NCBI GenBank assembly: GCA_013911165.1
Contig: JACETR010000018.1
Span: 1 to 42,209 of the forward strand
Reading direction: 5' to 3'
Length of the DNA stretch: 42,209 bases
From: Planctomycetota bacterium
GTDB taxonomy: Bacteria; Planctomycetota; UBA8108; UBA1146
In this document: piece after piece, positions 9,676 through 18,627 of the stretch
Numbering within the stretch: position 1 is the stretch's first letter
Layout of the letters: the number at the start of each line of letters is the position of its first letter
The notes under the pieces: generated by a model
What the model saw: the letters and a program-made list of their open reading frames with translations, nothing else
What the model was told of the DNA's origin: nothing
The model's database searches: none
Translations under genes and position numbers: made by a program

Positions 9676-9987
9676 ATGCCCTTGGAAGAAGAGCCAAACA
9701 GTTCCAGAAACACGGAGAATGAAATATCCGAGGTTTCTGTCACTCCCAGTCGGGAGCAACAGTGGCGAGAAATTGTGGGTAACCCTGCTCCGGTACTTCC
9801 GGTCGTGGAAGCTCCGGAAGAGATCGTTCTCTCTTCCCCAATGCCGGATCCCATCGCAGCCGAATACACCCTGCTTCACCGCTGGGTGCTCATCACTGCC
9901 TTGACCTTACTGCTGATACTGCTGGGACAGGGCGTTGCCGGAGACTCATCCACCGTCGCAGATGTCGACAGGATTCTTCAGCGCTAG
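9676..9987 (+). CDS. Small single-pass membrane protein, unknown function
   Basis: A 103-residue protein that I do not recognise. ATG 9676 is chosen because GCGGAGG lies four bases upstream. A GTG at 9652 would add eight residues. The first 65 residues are acidic and rich in Glu, Pro and Ser, with no signal peptide. One hydrophobic helix follows at about 70-89 (WVLITALTLLLILLGQGVAG), then a short polar tail DSSTVADVDRILQR. It diverges from kdsD and converges on the helicase gene 16 bases away. Base usage looks like its neighbours. It could be a tail-anchored type protein, but there is no evidence for a partner. Confidence 0.55.
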   Translation: MPLEEEPNSSRNTENEISEVSVTPSREQQWREIVGNPAPVLPVVEAPEEIVLSSPMPDPIAAEYTLLHRWVLITALTLLLILLGQGVAGDSSTVADVDRILQR

Positions 9988-10003
9988 CAAGCCGGCCCCA
10001 TCT

Positions 10004-12043
10004 TCAAAGAGCGGATTCCGTGTCCTGGTCTGCCAACTGTTGGCGTAGCTGATCCAATCGGGACCTCGCTTCCTCTCCTGTTACGGGAGGGCGATCCTCT
10101 TCCCTGATCTCCTCACGAACGATCCACTCCTCGGGAATATCCGCAAGAAACCGACTCTCATCACATTCCATATCCCGACCAGCCCGACGTCGGGTTCGGG
10201 CCATCGACATGTGCAGTTGATCCATGGCCCGGGTCATCGCGACGTACATCAATCGTCGCTCTTCCTCTTCCCCCTTTTCCGGATCTTCATTGATCGCTCG
10301 ACGATGAGGAATCAAGCCCTCCTCAACACCCACCAGATGAACCACCGGAAACTCGAGCCCTTTGGCCCCATGGAAAGTCATCAGTGTGAGAATATCTCCG
10401 CCATGATCCTCGTTGTTGTCTGAATCGAGGGAGATATCCCGCAACCACTGATCAAGTTTGCCCTGACCCTTTTTCGATTCGAATCGGGCCACCGATTCAA
10501 AGAGGCTGTCGACTGCTGTTCTGCGTGCTTCCAGATCCTGGGGATCTCCACCTGAGATCTCTTTCAAGTGATCGTCATAAACCACTTCCTCCAGCAACTG
10601 CTTCAGGGCTTCACTGCCATCGTGATTCAATTCCGCCCGTGCCGCGTGCAACGCCTCCATTAGTTTCTGACCACCTTTCTGGCCTGCTGGAGAGACGGCG
10701 CTCATCAATCCGGGATCCTCGAGTACAGCCTGCACAGAAATCCCCCGGTTACGGGAGCATTCATCGATGACTTCCCTTGCTGCTTTGCCGAACCCCCTTT
10801 TGGGGACATTCAGAATCCGCAAGAGAGCAATATCGTCCTCAGGGAATACCAGTGCCCTGAGGAAGGAGAGGGCGTCACGAATTTCGCGGCGATCGAAGTA
10901 ACTGCGCCCACCAATGATGGTGTAGGGGATTTCAAAGAAGCGCAGTTTCTCTTCGAAGGGACGCGCCTGGATGGCTGACCTGAGCAGTATCGCCTGCTTC
11001 AGAAGAGGCACACCCATCTTGCGGGCGCGCTGTACTTTTGCGACCACCGATGAGGCTTCTTCCTGTTCGCCATCGTAGATCGAAAATTGGATCGGCTCTC
11101 CTTCACCGCGCATCGAGATCAATTTCTTCGGATGTCTCCGCGGGTTTTTTGCGATCACTGCGTTGGCGGGTTCAAGAATCGATGTCACTGACCGGTAGTT
11201 GCTCTCCAGGGTGATCACGTGGGCGAGAGGGAAATCTTTTTTGAAAGAGAGGATCTTCTCGACTTCTGCACCCCTGAAACCATAGATCGACTGATCATCG
11301 TCACCCACAACGCAGAGGTTCTCGCGATCATCCACCAACGCACGGGCAAATCGGTACTGGGCCGAATTGGTGTCCTGATATTCGTCGATCAGCAGATAGT
11401 CATATCGTTTTTGCCAGCGAGCCCGCAGATCGTCATCCGCTTCCAGCAGCTTCACTGGCAAGTGGATCAAATCATCAAAGTCGACCGCATTGAAACCCCG
11501 CATTCGTTCCTTGTAGCGCAGATAGGCTCTTGCCTGGATTTCCTCATAGTCATCCACTGCACCGTCCAGTGCGGATTCCGGTGTGACAAAATCCATCTTC
11601 CAGCGGGAAATACTGGCACGGACGCCATCGACATCCCTTTCGGCGGCATTCAATCCGCCGATCTCCCGCAAGATCTCCATCAGGACAGCCCGCGTATCAG
11701 AGTCATCGTAGATAGGGAAGCGAGATCGCATTCCACACGCCCGGTGCTCCTCGCGCAGAAACTGCAGGCCAAAACTGTGGAAGGTAGACAGCAGAGGGCA
11801 GGGATCCAGATCGGGGTACATGCGCTCCAGGCGCTCCCGCATCTCTTTTGCGGCCTTGTTCGTAAAGGTGAAACCCAGAATCCGGTCCCCCTGCACCGAC
11901 CGCCGGGCCATCAGGTGAGACATGCGATAGGTGATCACACGGGTTTTGCCAGTCCCTGCACCCGCGAGGACCAAAAGGGGGCCTTCGCCGAACTCGACGG
12001 CTTCCAGTTGCTGTTGATTCAAGATAGACAGATCGAGACGCAT
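10004..12043 (-). CDS. UvrD/Rep/PcrA-type superfamily 1A DNA helicase
   Basis: 3'-5' ATP-dependent DNA helicase of the repair/replication-restart group. The start ATG at 12043 (MRLDLSILNQQQLEAVEFG) is chosen because CCGGAGGAAC precedes it. An ATG at 12079 would add 12 unlikely residues. The 679-residue length is close to E. coli Rep. Motifs seen are the Q-motif LNQQQLEAV, Walker A AGAGTGKT (about 27-34), FTNKAAKEM, the DExx box LLIDEYQDTN, GDDDQSIYGFRGAE and motif VI LMYVAMTRAMDQL. The distal C-terminal extension of PcrA is short here. Sequence alone does not separate Rep from PcrA, so no symbol is given. The gene diverges from the asparaginase gene. Confidence 0.93.
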   Translation of the reverse strand: MRLDLSILNQQQLEAVEFGEGPLLVLAGAGTGKTRVITYRMSHLMARRSVQGDRILGFTFTNKAAKEMRERLERMYPDLDPCPLLSTFHSFGLQFLREEHRACGMRSRFPIYDDSDTRAVLMEILREIGGLNAAERDVDGVRASISRWKMDFVTPESALDGAVDDYEEIQARAYLRYKERMRGFNAVDFDDLIHLPVKLLEADDDLRARWQKRYDYLLIDEYQDTNSAQYRFARALVDDRENLCVVGDDDQSIYGFRGAEVEKILSFKKDFPLAHVITLESNYRSVTSILEPANAVIAKNPRRHPKKLISMRGEGEPIQFSIYDGEQEEASSVVAKVQRARKMGVPLLKQAILLRSAIQARPFEEKLRFFEIPYTIIGGRSYFDRREIRDALSFLRALVFPEDDIALLRILNVPKRGFGKAAREVIDECSRNRGISVQAVLEDPGLMSAVSPAGQKGGQKLMEALHAARAELNHDGSEALKQLLEEVVYDDHLKEISGGDPQDLEARRTAVDSLFESVARFESKKGQGKLDQWLRDISLDSDNNEDHGGDILTLMTFHGAKGLEFPVVHLVGVEEGLIPHRRAINEDPEKGEEEERRLMYVAMTRAMDQLHMSMARTRRRAGRDMECDESRFLADIPEEWIVREEIREEDRPPVTGEEARSRLDQLRQQLADQDTESAL

Positions 12044-12149
12044 GTTCCTCCGGCGGCTGATCCTAGCCGCAAGGTGCACCTCAGGCGAGGGTTGCCCGGA
12101 AAGAAGAGATACCCCAGACTTTCACTACATTCGGAAAGGGCGTGGACCA

Positions 12150-13139
12150 ATGCACCGCAGGGATTTTCTACTTCGGGGAGCCGCCGCAGGTGCAGGCTTT
12201 CTCGCCTCCACCGGACTTCAGGGCCAATCCCCCACTCCTGCTAGCGGAGAAGTCGTCGTAATTTCCACCTGGCCCTTCGGCAAAGCGGCAAATGTCGCCG
12301 CACTGCAGACTCTTGAGTCCGGGGGCTCCGCCCTCGACGCAGTGGAAAGAGGGGTCATGACCGCAGAGGCAGACCCCTCGATCCAGAGTGTCGGGTATGG
12401 CGGATTACCAAATCGTTCCGGTGTCGTCGAACTGGATGCTGCGATTCAGGACGGCAAGACCTTTGAGAGTGGTGCGGTGTGCTCGTTGCAGGGTTACCGC
12501 CATCCCATCAAGGTTGCCCGTGCAGTTCTGGATCATTCTCCCCATCTGGTTCTCGTCGGCGCAGGGGCCAGGGAATTTGCCACCGATCAGGGGTTCCCTA
12601 TTGAAGAAACACTCTCTGAAGGAGCGCGGGAAGCCTATCGCAAGTGGCGAAAAAAACATCCTGACGGCAAAGGACCTGCATCGGGGCATGACACTCTGGG
12701 ATTGGTCCTGATGAACTCGGATGGTCATATCTGTGTCGCCTGTACCACTAGCGGACTCGCATGGAAACACCCGGGCAGAGTGGGTGACTCTCCCCTGCTC
12801 GGTCACGGTCTTTACGCCGATGACGAAGCAGGGGGCTGTGTCGCCACCGGAGATGGCGAAGAGATCACCCGGGTCTGTGGCAGTTTTTTGGTCGTTGAGT
12901 GGATGCGCAAAGGAGCCACTCCTGAAGAGGCCATCGACGAAACTCTCGACCGGATCGCCCGTCGATCTCCCAGAGGCCGGGACGTTCATGCATCCTTTGT
13001 CGCCATTCGTGCGGATGGCATGACGGGTGCGGGCTCGATGCGCAAGGGCTTCCATCAGGCACTGACCCGAAATGGTAAAACGGAAGTACTTTCTGTCCCC
13101 GCCTTCGTCGACAGGACAACGGATGAAAACAAACGATAA
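12150..13139 (+). CDS. Tat-exported N4-(beta-N-acetylglucosaminyl)-L-asparaginase (Ntn hydrolase)
   Basis: Aspartylglucosaminidase-type hydrolase, made as a precursor that cuts itself to free a catalytic threonine. It removes the GlcNAc-Asn link of glycoasparagines or acts on related beta-aspartyl substrates. The ATG at 12150 begins MHRRDFLLRGAAAGAGFLAS, a twin-arginine signal peptide, so the enzyme is exported folded. The autocleavage site is D181-T182 in SGHDTLGLV. T182 is the expected nucleophile. The substrate-binding segment GRVGDSPLLGHGLYADD follows, with ATGDGEEITRVCG after it. The 329-residue length is normal. The gene overlaps the gamma-glutamyltransferase by 17 bases, suggesting a joint role in salvage of amide- or gamma-linked amino acids, which is inference. 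Confidence 0.9.
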   Translation: MHRRDFLLRGAAAGAGFLASTGLQGQSPTPASGEVVVISTWPFGKAANVAALQTLESGGSALDAVERGVMTAEADPSIQSVGYGGLPNRSGVVELDAAIQDGKTFESGAVCSLQGYRHPIKVARAVLDHSPHLVLVGAGAREFATDQGFPIEETLSEGAREAYRKWRKKHPDGKGPASGHDTLGLVLMNSDGHICVACTTSGLAWKHPGRVGDSPLLGHGLYADDEAGGCVATGDGEEITRVCGSFLVVEWMRKGATPEEAIDETLDRIARRSPRGRDVHASFVAIRADGMTGAGSMRKGFHQALTRNGKTEVLSVPAFVDRTTDENKR

Positions 13140-14796
13140 AAACCCTGAAGTCTCTAGAACTGCCGGCAAGGGAATGGTGGTCGCCGCCGAAGCCGAAGCC
13201 GCCAGAGTCGGTACCGATCTCCTCAATGCAGGTGGGAATGCCATCGATGCCGCAGTCGGAGTCGGATTTGCACTGGCCGTCACCTACCCCGCTGCCGGAA
13301 ACCTCGGCGGAGGCGGATTTCTGGTGGGGTCAGTGGGCAGAGAAAAATCCCGGGTGGACTCCGTTGCTCTCGACTTCCGCGAGGTTGCTCCGCAAGCAGC
13401 AACTGAATCGATGTACACCGAAGCCCATGATCAGGGAAAAGAGGAAGCTTCTCTGACAGGTCATCTGGCCGCTGGAGTTCCCGGATCCGTGGACGGAATG
13501 CTTCATGCCCTCGATCGCTGGGGGTCCCTCTCCAGAGAACAGGTGCTCGCACCGGCGATTCGTCTCGCTCGCGAAGGTTTCGCCATGACCGAGCGTACCC
13601 ATCGGATGCTCAACTCCTCCAGAACCCGTGATCGGATGCTGCGCTATCGCGCCAGTGCCGATCTTTTTTATCCGGAGGGAACAGCTTTCCCCCCCGGTAA
13701 GATCTTTCGCCAACCGGAGCTGGCAAACACTCTCGAACTGATCGCCAAGAATGGCCGGGCAGGGTTCTATGAAGGTGAAGTTGCAGATCATCTGGTAACA
13801 GAGATGAAGAGAGGCGGCGGGATCATCCGTCCCATCGACCTCAAGACATACCGCTGTGTCGAGCGGGATCCGATTCGCTTCAAAACCGAGAGCGGCAGTG
13901 CCATCACCATGCCTCCACCTTCATCAGGAGGAGTCTGTCTTGCCCAGATTTCAAGAATGATGGAGAACGCCAGAATCCAGGTTTCTGAAGCGGGTTCATC
14001 CCGTCACCTTCACTGGATGGCAGAGTCGATGCGCCGTTCTTTTGCGGATCGAAACACATGGTTGGGTGACCCGGACTTTGTCGACTGCTATTTGGAACGG
14101 TTGCTCGATCCGGAATATCTCTCTGAAAAAGCGGCAAGTATCCAACCTGAAGAAGCCACTCCATCGACCTCATTGGTCTCTGAGGAAACTCTCCCCAAAG
14201 AATCTGAGCAGACAACTCATTATTCCGTAGTGGATAAACACGGAAATGGTGTGGCAGTCACGACCACCCTGAATGGTTCATTCGGATCGAAAGTCCTCGT
14301 CCCCGGTGCGGGTTTCCTGCTGAACAATGAAATGGATGATTTCACGGCGCGTCCTGGGGTCCCCAACCTGTTTGGTCTTGTTCAGGGGAAACCGAATGCC
14401 ATCGCACCTGGCAAGCGCCCACTATCCTCGATGAGTCCTACGGTGTGTCTCTCCGATGGAACTGACAACGCTGAGGAAGTGCTGGCAGTACTCGGAACCC
14501 CCGGTGGGCCCACCATCATCACTAACGTCTTTCAGGTCCTGTATGCCCTCGATCACCTGAAACTCTCCCCCGAACTCGCGGTCACCATGCCGAAGATGCA
14601 TCATCAGTGCTTCCCGGACCGTCTGGATGTGGAGAAAAGTGTCCCGCAATCCACCCTGGGCCTGCTGAAAGTCATGAATCACACGATTGGCACCCGCAAC
14701 TCCATCGGAGACTTCCAACTAATCAGCAGAATGTATAGATCAGAATGGGTCGGAATCAGCGATCCAAGGGGTGCTGGGTCCGTTTCTGCTCAATGA
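13123..14796 (+). CDS. ggt: Gamma-glutamyltransferase without visible signal peptide
   Basis: Ntn hydrolase that cleaves gamma-glutamyl bonds (glutathione and similar). I chose ATG 13123 (MKTNDKNPEVSRT), giving 557 residues. The N-terminal core includes AAEAEAARVGTDLLNAGGNA and AGNLGGGGF. The autocleavage/catalytic site is T364 in SEQTTHYSVVDKHGNGVAVT. GSKVLVPGAGFLLNNEMDDF and PLSSMSPTV follow, as in the family small subunit. Most bacterial GGTs are periplasmic and have a signal peptide. Neither this start nor the upstream ATG at 13072 gives one, so it appears cytoplasmic, unlike its Tat-exported neighbour. The coding overlap with the asparaginase gene indicates co-translation. A related specialised function (for example cephalosporin acylase-like) cannot be excluded. 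Confidence 0.9.
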   Translation: MKTNDKNPEVSRTAGKGMVVAAEAEAARVGTDLLNAGGNAIDAAVGVGFALAVTYPAAGNLGGGGFLVGSVGREKSRVDSVALDFREVAPQAATESMYTEAHDQGKEEASLTGHLAAGVPGSVDGMLHALDRWGSLSREQVLAPAIRLAREGFAMTERTHRMLNSSRTRDRMLRYRASADLFYPEGTAFPPGKIFRQPELANTLELIAKNGRAGFYEGEVADHLVTEMKRGGGIIRPIDLKTYRCVERDPIRFKTESGSAITMPPPSSGGVCLAQISRMMENARIQVSEAGSSRHLHWMAESMRRSFADRNTWLGDPDFVDCYLERLLDPEYLSEKAASIQPEEATPSTSLVSEETLPKESEQTTHYSVVDKHGNGVAVTTTLNGSFGSKVLVPGAGFLLNNEMDDFTARPGVPNLFGLVQGKPNAIAPGKRPLSSMSPTVCLSDGTDNAEEVLAVLGTPGGPTIITNVFQVLYALDHLKLSPELAVTMPKMHHQCFPDRLDVEKSVPQSTLGLLKVMNHTIGTRNSIGDFQLISRMYRSEWVGISDPRGAGSVSAQ

Positions 14797-14893
14797 ACGC
14801 AAACTGAAACATATATGTCAGTTAAGTCAACGGTCCTTGTCTTTGCCAAGGAATATTTCCCACGTTAACATTCAACCAAGTCAAGTTAACTAA

Positions 14894-14909
14894 AGAGGGA
14901 GCCCCCTCT
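14894..14909 (+). terminator. Possible terminator after the asparaginase-ggt pair
   Basis: AGAGGG pairs with CCCTCT around the loop AGCC, followed by GGTTTGTATTC. It is a short stem with a weak T-rich tail, about 100 bases after the ggt stop. The rest of 14797-15032 is AT-richer than its surroundings and presumably carries the promoter of the next gene, which has a strong AGGAGGT ribosome site. Confidence 0.4.
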
Positions 14910-15032
14910 GGTTTGTATTCTCACCGAGTTTACGACTTGGCGATTTGGACACTGCGATATTCAACCGATTGCCATGCAGTTTATGCGGCACATTCGGCTC
15001 TTTGACTGATAACTCTTTTCAGGAGGTTAGGT

Positions 15033-16892
15033 ATGCGTACGAGTATTCTCGGTGGGCTAATGCTCACAGTTACGCTGCTTCTCAGTAGTACTGCTGGGGG
15101 ACAGCAATCTTTGACCATTTCGGATGGTTCTATTCTCGGGGTCGGATCAGACACCTTGAATATCACCATGGATTCAACGGCTGCCACGGAGGGATTCGTT
15201 GTTGCCATCGGCATCGACAGTAGTCTCCTCACCGTATCCGATCTCTCCACTGCGGGTGCGACCGACTCAACGGGGGCAGAACTTGCAGTACCCGAGATTT
15301 TTGCTGACGGCGCAACGCTGGGAGTCGTTCTCGATGCCCAGAGCCCGTTTGACGGCCAGACGATTCCAGCAGGATCTGGAACTCTGATCGCATCGATGAC
15401 GGTGTCTGCGGCAACAGTGGTCAGTTCCGATACGGATACCTCCGTCTCCTTCACCGACGGCACCCTCAACTCTCCCGCCCTCGAGAATATTCTCGTCCAG
15501 GGAGGATTGAGCATTGGCGCGGGTCAGGGTCTGGGTCTGAATGATGGAACCGTCTCCCTCCTCGAGCCTCCTCCGGCAACGATGTACACCCTCGATGCTT
15601 CTGCTCCGGCAGATGGCAACGGAACCATCGGTGAAGCCTTCGTGACCATGGACAACAGTCTCGGTCCGGTTCAGGGGTTTGTCACTGCGGTCACCCATGA
15701 CCCGGCAGTGATCACGCTGGAAGACATTGGTCTCGGAGCGGACACCCTTGCCAACGGAGCTGAGTTCGAGATTTCGAACCTGTACGAGAATGGTGGAACC
15801 CTTGGAGTCGTCATGGACTTCAACCCGCCTTTCGACGGTCAGACGCTTCCCCTCGGAAACGGTATCCATCTGGCGACATACAGTTACAGCTGTGTGGATT
15901 CCAACATCTACGTGGAAGGTGAAGCGGTCCCGGCGGCAGCCACCAGTCCACTGACGCTGGACAGCGGCGCATTGGGAAGCCCTCCTCTGGATAACGTTCT
16001 GGTGATCAACGGGCTTTCCCTGCAGCCGATTCTTTCGAGTGGCACCTTCACCTGTGAGCCGGTCGGCGTTCCTGCCGAAGACACGATCCTGTGGATGGAA
16101 ACCGAGTTCGACACCGATGAGGGCAACTACGCCTACCTCGGCCAGACCGGTGATCTCTGCTTCTACTACAAGGACGACGACGACTACATTCAGGGTTTCA
16201 CCCTGACCGTCTGCTACGACTGTGATCTGACGATCCACGAGGACTCCTGGGAGTTCAACGGCTCGATCCTTGATCAGGTCGGTATCGAGTACCTGGCCGT
16301 CCAGGTCGACGATGACTGCTCCGACGGTGAAACCGGCGAGCTGATCGTCGCACTGCTGATGGACGCCCTGCCGCCCTTCGATGGTCAGACTCTTCCGCAG
16401 ACTGACGACCTCAACGAGGTCCGCCTTCTGGTCGGAAAAATGCGCGTCACTGTGGACGACACTGCCGAGTGTGATGCAGAGCAGCCGATCTACTGGTGCA
16501 ACGACATCAACGGCAACGGCGACGTCTTCCTCTACAACAACGTGGTTATCGACTTCGAATCGATCCAGATCTACGAGCGCAACGACACCTTCGTCTACGT
16601 GGTCCCCGAGGAGATCTTCCAGCGCGGTGACTGCAACAGCGACGACAAGGTCGACCTTGCCGACTCGGCCACCATGCTGGCCAATCAGTTCAATGGTCTG
16701 CCGATTCTGTGTCCGGATGCCTGTGACAGCAACGACGACGGAGCCCTCAACATGGCGGACTCTGTGTACCTGCTGAACTGGCTCTTCAAGTTCGGTCCGA
16801 TTCCTACGGCCCCTGGCCCGTATGAGGACGGTCCGGATGCCACAACCGACGACACCTTGCCGGTTTGTGACAGTGACGACACGAACTGCTGA
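15033..16892 (+). CDS. Secreted protein with three cohesin-like repeats and a dockerin-like C-terminus
   Basis: A 619-residue exported protein. Residues 1-24 (MRTSILGGLMLTVTLLLSST...) are a clear Sec signal peptide. Three repeats of about 120-140 residues follow. Each has a '[T/V/I]xGF' strand near its start and the motif PFDGQT[L/I]P near its end (around residues 105, 265 and 448). The layout resembles cohesin/immunoglobulin-like beta domains. The third repeat is rich in Asp and Cys. Residues about 530-590 carry two Ca-binding dockerin-type loops (GDCNSDDKVDLADSATML and CDSNDDGALNMADSVYLL), and the tail ends DDTLPVCDSDDTNC. The family is common in planctomycete-like genomes, where the partners are usually unknown. 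AGGAGGT gives a strong ribosome site. It stands alone and ends at a strong terminator. Confidence 0.85.
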   Translation: MRTSILGGLMLTVTLLLSSTAGGQQSLTISDGSILGVGSDTLNITMDSTAATEGFVVAIGIDSSLLTVSDLSTAGATDSTGAELAVPEIFADGATLGVVLDAQSPFDGQTIPAGSGTLIASMTVSAATVVSSDTDTSVSFTDGTLNSPALENILVQGGLSIGAGQGLGLNDGTVSLLEPPPATMYTLDASAPADGNGTIGEAFVTMDNSLGPVQGFVTAVTHDPAVITLEDIGLGADTLANGAEFEISNLYENGGTLGVVMDFNPPFDGQTLPLGNGIHLATYSYSCVDSNIYVEGEAVPAAATSPLTLDSGALGSPPLDNVLVINGLSLQPILSSGTFTCEPVGVPAEDTILWMETEFDTDEGNYAYLGQTGDLCFYYKDDDDYIQGFTLTVCYDCDLTIHEDSWEFNGSILDQVGIEYLAVQVDDDCSDGETGELIVALLMDALPPFDGQTLPQTDDLNEVRLLVGKMRVTVDDTAECDAEQPIYWCNDINGNGDVFLYNNVVIDFESIQIYERNDTFVYVVPEEIFQRGDCNSDDKVDLADSATMLANQFNGLPILCPDACDSNDDGALNMADSVYLLNWLFKFGPIPTAPGPYEDGPDATTDDTLPVCDSDDTNC

Positions 16893-17002
16893 TTTTAACT
16901 GGAATACCTTCACCGATCTGAGAACTCAGGTCGGTGGAAACACCTCCACTTCAAGCGAGTAAACTGAGTGCTTTGGTACGCGTTGAACTTGTTTGATCCC
17001 CC

Positions 17003-17039
17003 CCCTTCGGAAGCTCCGGCTTCCGGAGGGATTTTTTTT
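17003..17039 (+). terminator. Rho-independent terminator after the dockerin-like gene
   Basis: Twelve-base arms (17003-17014 with 17019-17030, one G-T type mismatch), loop TCCG, followed by A and eight Ts. Confidence 0.9.
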
Positions 17040-17101
17040 GATCCTCAACAGCCGTGCTTGCCAGCTTCGCTGATTACCCTCATCCTCCAAGTGGAGGTTT
17101 G

Positions 17102-17785
17102 ATGAAAGCGGTACTTTTCGACCTGTTCGGCACCCTTGTGCCCAATCTTGCACCGGAGGTCTGGTCCAGAAGCTGTGAGGAAATCGCAGGGATTCTGGGC
17201 ATTGACCCGTCTGACTATGGGCGACTGTGGTCAGAGCGATTCGAGGAAAGAATGACCGGCCGGATCCCGGATGGTCCCGGCCAGTTCGATGACATTCTTG
17301 AACAGCTGAATCATTCCCTACCGACAGAGACACGCAATGAGGCCTATCAGGCTCACCGACAAATGTTGGCGACCGCACTGCAGCCCAAGCACGATGCGAT
17401 TGAAACCCTGGAAGGGATCCTTGAACGCGGTCTCAAGCTGGCTCTCGTGACCGATTGTTCCTCTGCCGCACCAGAGATTCTTGATACGACACCTCTGGGA
17501 AAATACTTCTCTTGCAGGGCCAGTTCTGCCCACCTCGGGACCCGCAAACCCGATCCGGTGATGTATCAACACGTCATCACCGAACTGGATGTGAATGCGA
17601 GAGAATGCCTGTATGTGGGTGACGGAAACTCCCACGAACTTCCCGGCGCCAAAAAATTGGGGATGACCACTGTCTGGGTCGACAACGGGGATGAGCAATA
17701 CTGGCAGGAGCGATTTGAACCCGCTGGTGACCACACGATTGAAGACTTGGCGGATCTGATTCCCCTCATCGATCGTCTCGAATAG
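17102..17785 (+). CDS. HAD-superfamily hydrolase
   Basis: Haloacid dehalogenase-like hydrolase of unknown substrate, 227 residues. The ATG at 17102 has GGAGG four bases upstream. An in-frame start at 17054 is not needed. Motif I is VLFDLFGTLV, with D7 as nucleophile and F9 where most phosphatases have a second Asp, a variant also found in dehalogenase and phosphonatase branches. Motif II is LVTDCSS, motif III the lysine of GTRKPDPVMY, and motif IV YVGDGNSHELPGA. The helical cap lies between motifs I and II. The esterase gene starts 36 bases downstream, so both are probably co-transcribed. The substrate cannot be told. Confidence 0.85.
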   Translation: MKAVLFDLFGTLVPNLAPEVWSRSCEEIAGILGIDPSDYGRLWSERFEERMTGRIPDGPGQFDDILEQLNHSLPTETRNEAYQAHRQMLATALQPKHDAIETLEGILERGLKLALVTDCSSAAPEILDTTPLGKYFSCRASSAHLGTRKPDPVMYQHVITELDVNARECLYVGDGNSHELPGAKKLGMTTVWVDNGDEQYWQERFEPAGDHTIEDLADLIPLIDRLE

Positions 17786-17821
17786 AGTTTCGACTTCCCC
17801 CAGATTTTTGGAGAACCCGCA

Positions 17822-18481
17822 ATGTCAGCACAGCAAGGACTTGAGTTCATTACCGTGGAAACCGGAGCAGATCCGACCGCTGCAGTCATCTGGCTGCACG
17901 GACTCGGTGCAGACGGCCATGACTTTGAGGCCATCGTTCCCGAACTCGACCTCACAGGCGCACCACCCATCCGATTCATCTTTCCCCACGCTCCGGTGCG
18001 CCCGGTCACGATCAACCACGGAATGGTCATGCGGGCCTGGTACGACATCCTTGAAATGGACATCGACCGCAAGATCGACCACGAGGGGCTGGAAGAAAGT
18101 ACTGCATTGATCCAAGAATTGATCGCAGACCAGATCTCTCTGGGTATCCCCGCAGACCGGGTGATTCTCGCCGGATTCTCACAGGGTGGCGCGATGACCT
18201 ATCATGTAGGCCTGTCCCACGACCCTCCCCTTGCGGGCTTGATGGTTCTCTCCGCCTATCTGGCTGATCCAGAGGTCGCAAACCGGGAAGGCTCGGTTCC
18301 GTTGCTGTGCTGCCATGGAAACCTGGATCCTGTGGTCCCCCATGCACTCGGCAAATCCTCTGCGGATCGACTCACCGAACTGGGTTGGCCTGTGGAATGG
18401 CATGACTACATGGCCCCCCATGGCCTTCATCCGGATCAGATCGGGGATATCTCCCGATGGCTGGTGAATCGTCTCCAGTAA
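17822..18481 (+). CDS. Phospholipase/carboxylesterase-family alpha/beta hydrolase
   Basis: A 219-residue serine hydrolase of the carboxylesterase/lysophospholipase (EstB, YpfH, acyl-protein thioesterase) family. The oxyanion segment is WLHGLGADGHDF near residues 24-35. The catalytic triad is visible as S120 in AGFSQGGAMTYH, D169 in GNLDPVVPH and H200 in APHGLHPDQI. The length is typical and there is no signal peptide, so it is cytoplasmic and likely acts on short acyl esters. The natural substrate is unknown. The start is preceded by GGAG. The next gene begins about 150 bases later behind its own strong ribosome site. Confidence 0.9.
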   Translation: MSAQQGLEFITVETGADPTAAVIWLHGLGADGHDFEAIVPELDLTGAPPIRFIFPHAPVRPVTINHGMVMRAWYDILEMDIDRKIDHEGLEESTALIQELIADQISLGIPADRVILAGFSQGGAMTYHVGLSHDPPLAGLMVLSAYLADPEVANREGSVPLLCCHGNLDPVVPHALGKSSADRLTELGWPVEWHDYMAPHGLHPDQIGDISRWLVNRLQ

Positions 18482-18627
18482 TCGATTCCGTGGGTAAAAC
18501 CCCTGACTGAGGCACTCTGTTCAGCGATTTTTGACGGAAATGCCCGGTGGGGGTGATGGCTTTCCGCCCATTGATTACAATCCCCGGACTTGTCTGTTTT
18601 GAACCGTTCTTCAACGGAGGTTTTCCA

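Noticed and set aside
15267..16913. 548-residue frame on the minus strand, rich in Val and Asp
   Set aside because: It is the mirror of the GAC/GTC-rich dockerin-like gene, which has a signal peptide, repeats and a strong ribosome site. The minus frame has no recognisable domain or start signal.
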